Positions 7,383 to 10,097 of a stretch of DNA of 10,097 nucleotides are shown one piece after another. The stretch is from Treponema sp. UBA4692. Lineage in GTDB: Bacteria > Spirochaetota > Spirochaetia > Treponematales > Treponemataceae. The notes below the pieces were generated by a model, which was not told the DNA's origin, did no database searches, and saw nothing but the letters and a program-made list of their open reading frames with translations. The stretch covers positions 1-10,097 of the forward strand of contig DHKO01000028.1 of NCBI GenBank assembly GCA_002404895.1, written 5' to 3'. The translations under genes and the position numbers were made by a program. Within the stretch, counting starts at the first letter, position 1; every line of letters starts with the position of its first letter.

Positions 7383-8372
7383 ATGAAAAAGACATTGTTG
7401 ACTGCAACTTGTGCCTTGCTTGCTGCTGGGCTTGCGCTTACAGGCTGCAAAGAGAAAAAAGCTGAGAAAATGGTTTTGCGCTATGCTGAAAACCAGGCTC
7501 AGGACTATCCGACAACACAGGCTGCCTACAAATTTGCGGAGCTTGTTGAACAGAAAACAAACGGAAGAATTCATATCGATGTTTATCACGGCGGACAGCT
7601 CGGAGACGAGAAAGCTGTAATCGAGCAGCTTCAGTTCGGGGCAATCGACTTCACACGTGTTTCTATCTCGCCTCTTTCTGAATTTGAGAAATCTCTTAAC
7701 ATTCTTCAGCTCCCGTATCTCTACAAAGATGCAAGCCAGATGTGGCGCGTTCTCGACGGAAAAATCGGTGAAAGATTCCTTAACTCTATGGACAAGAACA
7801 ACTTGATCGGTCTTTCTTGGTTTGACGCAGGAGCTAGAAACTTCTACGACTCAAAACGCCCAATCACAAAGCTTGAAGACATGAAAGGATTGAAAATCCG
7901 CGTTCAGGAATCACAGATGATGATGGGAATGGTTTCTGCGCTCGGTGCGAACCCGACTCCAATGGCTTACGGCGAAGTTTATTCAGGACTTCAGACTGGA
8001 GTTATCGACGGAGCTGAGAACAACTGGCCTTCATACGACTCAGTTTCTCACTATGAAGTCGCAAAATACTACGTTCTTGATGAGCACACACGCGTTCCAG
8101 AAATGCAGCTTGTCTCAAAAATCACTTGGGACAAATTCTCTGACGAGGACAAGGCAATCATCAAGGAATGCGCTTTGGAATCTGCAAAACTCGAGCGCGA
8201 GCTTTGGGCTGCTAAAGAAGGCGTTTCTGAAGAGAAAGTCCGCGCGGCAGGATGCACAATCACAGAGCTTGAGCCAGGAGAAAAAGAGAAATTCCAGGCA
8301 GCTATGCAGCCGCTCTACACACAGTTCGGCGCAGGCTACGAGGATGTAATCAAGGAGATTCAGGCTCAGTAA
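7383..8372 (+). CDS. dctP: TRAP transporter solute-binding lipoprotein (DctP family)
   Basis: A 329-residue extracytoplasmic receptor that binds an organic acid and delivers it to the DctQM carrier. Residues 1-22 are a lipoprotein signal with lipobox LTGC (Cys22), so the protein is membrane-anchored rather than freely periplasmic. Family marks run in order: YAENQAQDYPTTQAAYKFAELV (strand 1/helix 1), YHGGQLGDEKAVIEQLQFGAIDF, GARNFYDSKRPI (150-161), LKIRVQES (170-177) with Arg173 at the conserved carboxylate-binding position, and the hallmark PTPMAYGEVYSGLQTGVIDG followed by AENNWPSY (211-218). The N-N-W-P-S-Y stretch resembles TRAP receptors reported to bind uronic acids, but this substrate guess is weak and C4-dicarboxylates or other acids remain possible. 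It has its own promoter and probable operator upstream and a terminator hairpin downstream, consistent with higher expression than the membrane subunits. Family is certain, substrate is not. Confidence 0.95.
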   Translation: MKKTLLTATCALLAAGLALTGCKEKKAEKMVLRYAENQAQDYPTTQAAYKFAELVEQKTNGRIHIDVYHGGQLGDEKAVIEQLQFGAIDFTRVSISPLSEFEKSLNILQLPYLYKDASQMWRVLDGKIGERFLNSMDKNNLIGLSWFDAGARNFYDSKRPITKLEDMKGLKIRVQESQMMMGMVSALGANPTPMAYGEVYSGLQTGVIDGAENNWPSYDSVSHYEVAKYYVLDEHTRVPEMQLVSKITWDKFSDEDKAIIKECALESAKLERELWAAKEGVSEEKVRAAGCTITELEPGEKEKFQAAMQPLYTQFGAGYEDVIKEIQAQ

Positions 8373-8401
8373 CTTTAAGGCAGGGATTTTTCTTGCCCGT
8401 T

Positions 8402-8437
8402 AAAAGGCAAAAACTTAGATTTTTGCCTTTTATTTTA
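8402..8437 (+). terminator. Rho-independent terminator/attenuator after dctP
   Basis: AAAAGGCAAAAA (8402-8413) pairs perfectly with TTTTTGCCTTTT (8420-8431) over a 6-nt loop, followed by ATTTTAT. Because dctQ continues in the same direction, it probably ends most transcripts after dctP and lets some through. A smaller GGCA/TGCC hairpin (8379-8397) precedes it. Confidence 0.75.
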
Positions 8438-8445
8438 TCCAAACG

Positions 8446-8461
8446 ACTAATATTTTAGTAT
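8446..8461 (+). promoter_or_regulatory. Candidate operator, copy 2 (ACTAATATTTTAGTAT)
   Basis: Exact repeat of the 16 bases at 7331-7346, here just after the dctP terminator and 146 nt upstream of dctQ. No strong promoter sits directly against it, so it may be a second repressor site (for looping or for a weak dctQM promoter) or an RNA-level element. Confidence 0.45.
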
Positions 8462-8466
8462 TTCAC

Positions 8467-8503
8467 TTATCCGCCACAAACAGGCGGCTAAACTGAGTTT
8501 TTT
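8467..8503 (+). terminator. GC-rich hairpin in the dctP-dctQ gap
   Basis: CCGCC (8471-8475) pairs with GGCGG (8483-8487) over ACAAACA. The stem extends by TTA/TAA (8467-8469, 8489-8491) past one mismatch. A run of six T follows at 8498-8503, ten bases beyond the GC stem, so it is a poor terminator by spacing. It could be a second brake on read-through or a stable mRNA stem. Confidence 0.35.
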
Positions 8504-8509
8504 ATGTAC

Positions 8510-8548
8510 AGATTCTGATTTTTCAGGATAACTTGACAATCAGAATCT
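8510..8548 (+). repeat. Perfect 11-bp inverted repeat upstream of dctQ
   Basis: AGATTCTGATT (8510-8520) and AATCAGAATCT (8538-8548) are exact reverse complements separated by 17 nt. The right arm begins at the last base of a TTGACA (8533-8538). It may be an mRNA stem-loop or a binding site over a -35 element; sequence alone does not decide. Confidence 0.6.
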
Positions 8549-8561
8549 TATTGTTTAGAGC
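8533..8561 (+). promoter_or_regulatory. Possible weak promoter for dctQM
   Basis: A perfect TTGACA (8533-8538) is followed at 17 nt by TAGAGC (8556-8561), a poor -10 box. If used, transcription would begin near 8568, leaving a short leader into dctQ. It is plausible because a terminator separates dctP and dctQ, but the -10 match is weak. Confidence 0.3.
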
Positions 8562-8604
8562 AAAATCCTTAAAAATTCAAAAAGATTTTGCTTCGGAGGA
8601 TTTT
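8559..8604 (+). promoter_or_regulatory. Possible RNA switch over the dctQ ribosome-binding site
   Basis: AGCAAAATC (8559-8567) pairs with GATTTTGCT (8584-8592), leaving the Shine-Dalgarno GGAGGA (8595-8600) free. The overlapping AAAATCCT (8562-8569) is also perfectly complementary to AGGATTTT (8597-8604), which contains the Shine-Dalgarno core and would block it. The two pairings exclude each other. Both are AT-rich and modest, so this is a candidate only. Confidence 0.35.
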
Positions 8605-8606
8605 AT

Positions 8607-9314
8607 ATGAATTCAATCATTGAAAAGATAAAGAACTTCTTTAAATCCGCGCCATCAGAAATCTGCAAGCCTGAGTACAAGCCTGCCGAGAAAGCGGTTT
8701 CCGCAGTAACGTTTGTTTTTGACTGCATTTACCGCGTTCTTCTTGAGTTCTCAAAGCTTGTAATCCTTGTGATTGTAATAATCGTGAGCCTTGAAGTTTT
8801 CGGCCGTCTTCTCCTGCATAAGTCGCTTATGTGGTCTGAGGAAGTCGCGCTTCTTTTGATGGTCTGGACTGCGTTTATCGCTATGGCAATCGGTGTTGAA
8901 AAAGGACTCCACATCGCAATCACGATTTTCTTCAATATGTTCCCGAAAAAAGTGCAGTTTGTAATCTCGAAATTCAACACTTGCGCCACAATTTTCTTCG
9001 GCTACATTCTCGTTTACTACGGAATCAAGCTCACTCAGATGACCTGGAGCAGCACCTTGCCTGCAACGCAGTGGCCTGCAGGAACTGCTTACAGCATGAT
9101 GCCTGTGGCTGGAATTTTCATCATCTATTTTGCGGTTACCGACTTGTTCGGCCTTTCAAAATATCGCCACTCAAAAATCGAGGGCGAGGCAGACGGAAAA
9201 ACCGACCAGCAGATTATCGAGGATATGAGACAGAGCAAAATCGACGAGATGGCTTCCCAGCTGGCGGGAAATTCTTCTAGCAACGAAAACAATGGAGGTG
9301 AGACAAATGTATGA
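8607..9314 (+). CDS. dctQ: TRAP transporter small membrane subunit (DctQ family)
   Basis: A 235-residue inner-membrane protein that pairs with DctM to form the sodium-coupled carrier docked by the DctP receptor. Four hydrophobic segments are visible at about 45-69, 77-97, 118-143 and 160-183. The family signature lies at EVFGRLLLHKSLMWSEEVA (63-81), with the Arg and W-S-E-E typical of DctQ. The N-terminal ~35 residues are a charged cytosolic leader. After the fourth segment a hydrophilic tail of about 50 residues (184-235), rich in Asp, Glu, Lys, Ser and Asn, extends beyond the usual end of small DctQ subunits. GGAGGA (8595-8600) lies 6 nt before ATG. The gene ends 8 nt inside dctM. It is separated from dctP by a structured 234-nt gap, unusual in an operon where subunits usually sit close together. 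Confidence 0.93.
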   Translation: MNSIIEKIKNFFKSAPSEICKPEYKPAEKAVSAVTFVFDCIYRVLLEFSKLVILVIVIIVSLEVFGRLLLHKSLMWSEEVALLLMVWTAFIAMAIGVEKGLHIAITIFFNMFPKKVQFVISKFNTCATIFFGYILVYYGIKLTQMTWSSTLPATQWPAGTAYSMMPVAGIFIIYFAVTDLFGLSKYRHSKIEGEADGKTDQQIIEDMRQSKIDEMASQLAGNSSSNENNGGETNV

Positions 9315-10097
9315 CCCAACTATAGCTATCTGGCTTTTACTTGGAACTTTTGTTCTTTTTATCTTGATAAAAATGCCGGTAACATTTGCGCTTGCCGTTT
9401 CATCGTGCATTACGCTTGTTTACGTCCACATTCCGCTGATGGCGTTCATTCAGCAAATGGGAAAAAGCATAAATTCGTTCAGTTTGATGGCGATTCCGTT
9501 CTTTATTCTTTCGGGCGAAATTATGGGCGCGGGCGGAATTTCAGACCGTCTTTTAAAGGCTGCGAACGCGATTGTCGGAAGATTCAGAGGCGGACTTTCA
9601 TACGTGAACGTTCTCGCTTCAATGTTCTTCGGCCATCTTTCAGGCTCGGCTGTAGCTGATGTCTCATCTCTCGGCTCGATTGAGATTCCGATGATGGTGA
9701 AAGGCGGCTACGACAAGGATTATTCTGTAGCGGTTACAGTCGCGACATCTTGCCAGGGCGTTCTGATTCCTCCAAGCCACAATATGATTATCTATTCAGT
9801 GGCGGCCGGCGGAGTTTCTGTAGGCGCGCTGTTTATGGCAGGACTTTTGCCTGGAATCATGCTTGGAATTCTGTTCCTTGTTGTCTGCGGAATCATGAGC
9901 ATTATCCGCCACTATCCGAAAGGAGAAAAAATCGGGCTAAAACAGGCTTTAAAGATTTGTCTTGATGCAATTCTCGCATTGTTCACTGCGGTAATTATTT
10001 TGGTTGGTGTAACAGCAGGCTGGTTTACAGCGACAGAATCTGCGGCGATTGCCTGTATTTACTCATTCATAATCTCGGTTTTTGTCTACAAAGAGCT
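9307..10097 (+). CDS. dctM: TRAP transporter large membrane subunit (DctM family, 3'-partial)
   Basis: The transport-path subunit of the TRAP carrier. The frame runs from ATG 9307 off the window end: 263 codons plus two bases of a usual ~425-430. Starting MYDPTIAIWLLLG, it shows many membrane helices and the conserved MAIPFFILSGEIM (61-73), FGHLSGSAVADVSSLGSI (108-125) and GVLIPPSHNMIIYS (151-164) regions. These match the two re-entrant/substrate-site loops of the family. A later segment reads GWFTATESAA (238-247), where the family usually has TPTE. The start is supported by GGAGG (9294-9298), 8 nt upstream, and by the 8-nt overlap ATGTATGA with dctQ, which implies translational coupling. No disruption is seen in the visible part. 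Confidence 0.95.
   Translation, partial: MYDPTIAIWLLLGTFVLFILIKMPVTFALAVSSCITLVYVHIPLMAFIQQMGKSINSFSLMAIPFFILSGEIMGAGGISDRLLKAANAIVGRFRGGLSYVNVLASMFFGHLSGSAVADVSSLGSIEIPMMVKGGYDKDYSVAVTVATSCQGVLIPPSHNMIIYSVAAGGVSVGALFMAGLLPGIMLGILFLVVCGIMSIIRHYPKGEKIGLKQALKICLDAILALFTAVIILVGVTAGWFTATESAAIACIYSFIISVFVYKE

Overview
The window looks like a stretch of spirochaete chromosome, most likely Treponema. The base composition is moderate, the solute-binding protein and another exported protein carry spirochaete-style relaxed lipoprotein signals (LSSC, LTGC), and PurL is the large fused form. The genus is an inference from gene style; no rRNA or other marker is present. All six genes read on the + strand. 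Nothing supports a mobile element, CRISPR array, tRNA or rRNA.

Positions 1-7104 hold a tightly packed four-gene run. It begins with the C-terminal ~1,128 codons of purL (purine biosynthesis; start outside the window). After 13 nt comes a lipoprotein with a thioredoxin-like fold that lacks the redox CxxC. After 23 nt come two tandem CNNM/CorC-type membrane proteins with CBS domains (divalent-cation, probably Mg2+, transport), which overlap by 17 nt. The spacing suggests one transcript, although purine synthesis and metal transport have no obvious shared logic.

Positions 7105-7382 are a non-coding, AT-rich gap. It holds a cluster of TTTCAG/CTGAAA arms that can pair in several mutually exclusive ways, a promoter with a TTGACA -35 box, and a short palindrome just downstream of the -10 region.

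Positions 7383-10097 are a TRAP transporter operon in the order dctP (lipoprotein solute-binding protein), dctQ (small membrane subunit) and dctM (large membrane subunit, cut by the window end). The 234-nt gap between dctP and dctQ is structured: a rho-independent terminator, a second exact copy of the 16-bp palindromic element found at the dctP promoter, a GC-rich hairpin, an 11-bp inverted repeat, and a hairpin beside the dctQ ribosome-binding site with an alternative pairing that would hide the Shine-Dalgarno sequence. dctQ and dctM overlap by 8 nt and are probably translationally coupled. DctP would capture an organic acid, possibly a sugar acid, outside the inner membrane and hand it to the DctQM sodium-coupled carrier.

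The protein-coding content is mostly of known families. The least explained material is the regulatory DNA around dctP and the two diverged family members: the CxxC-less thioredoxin lipoprotein, and the second CNNM paralogue with altered membrane-site residues.
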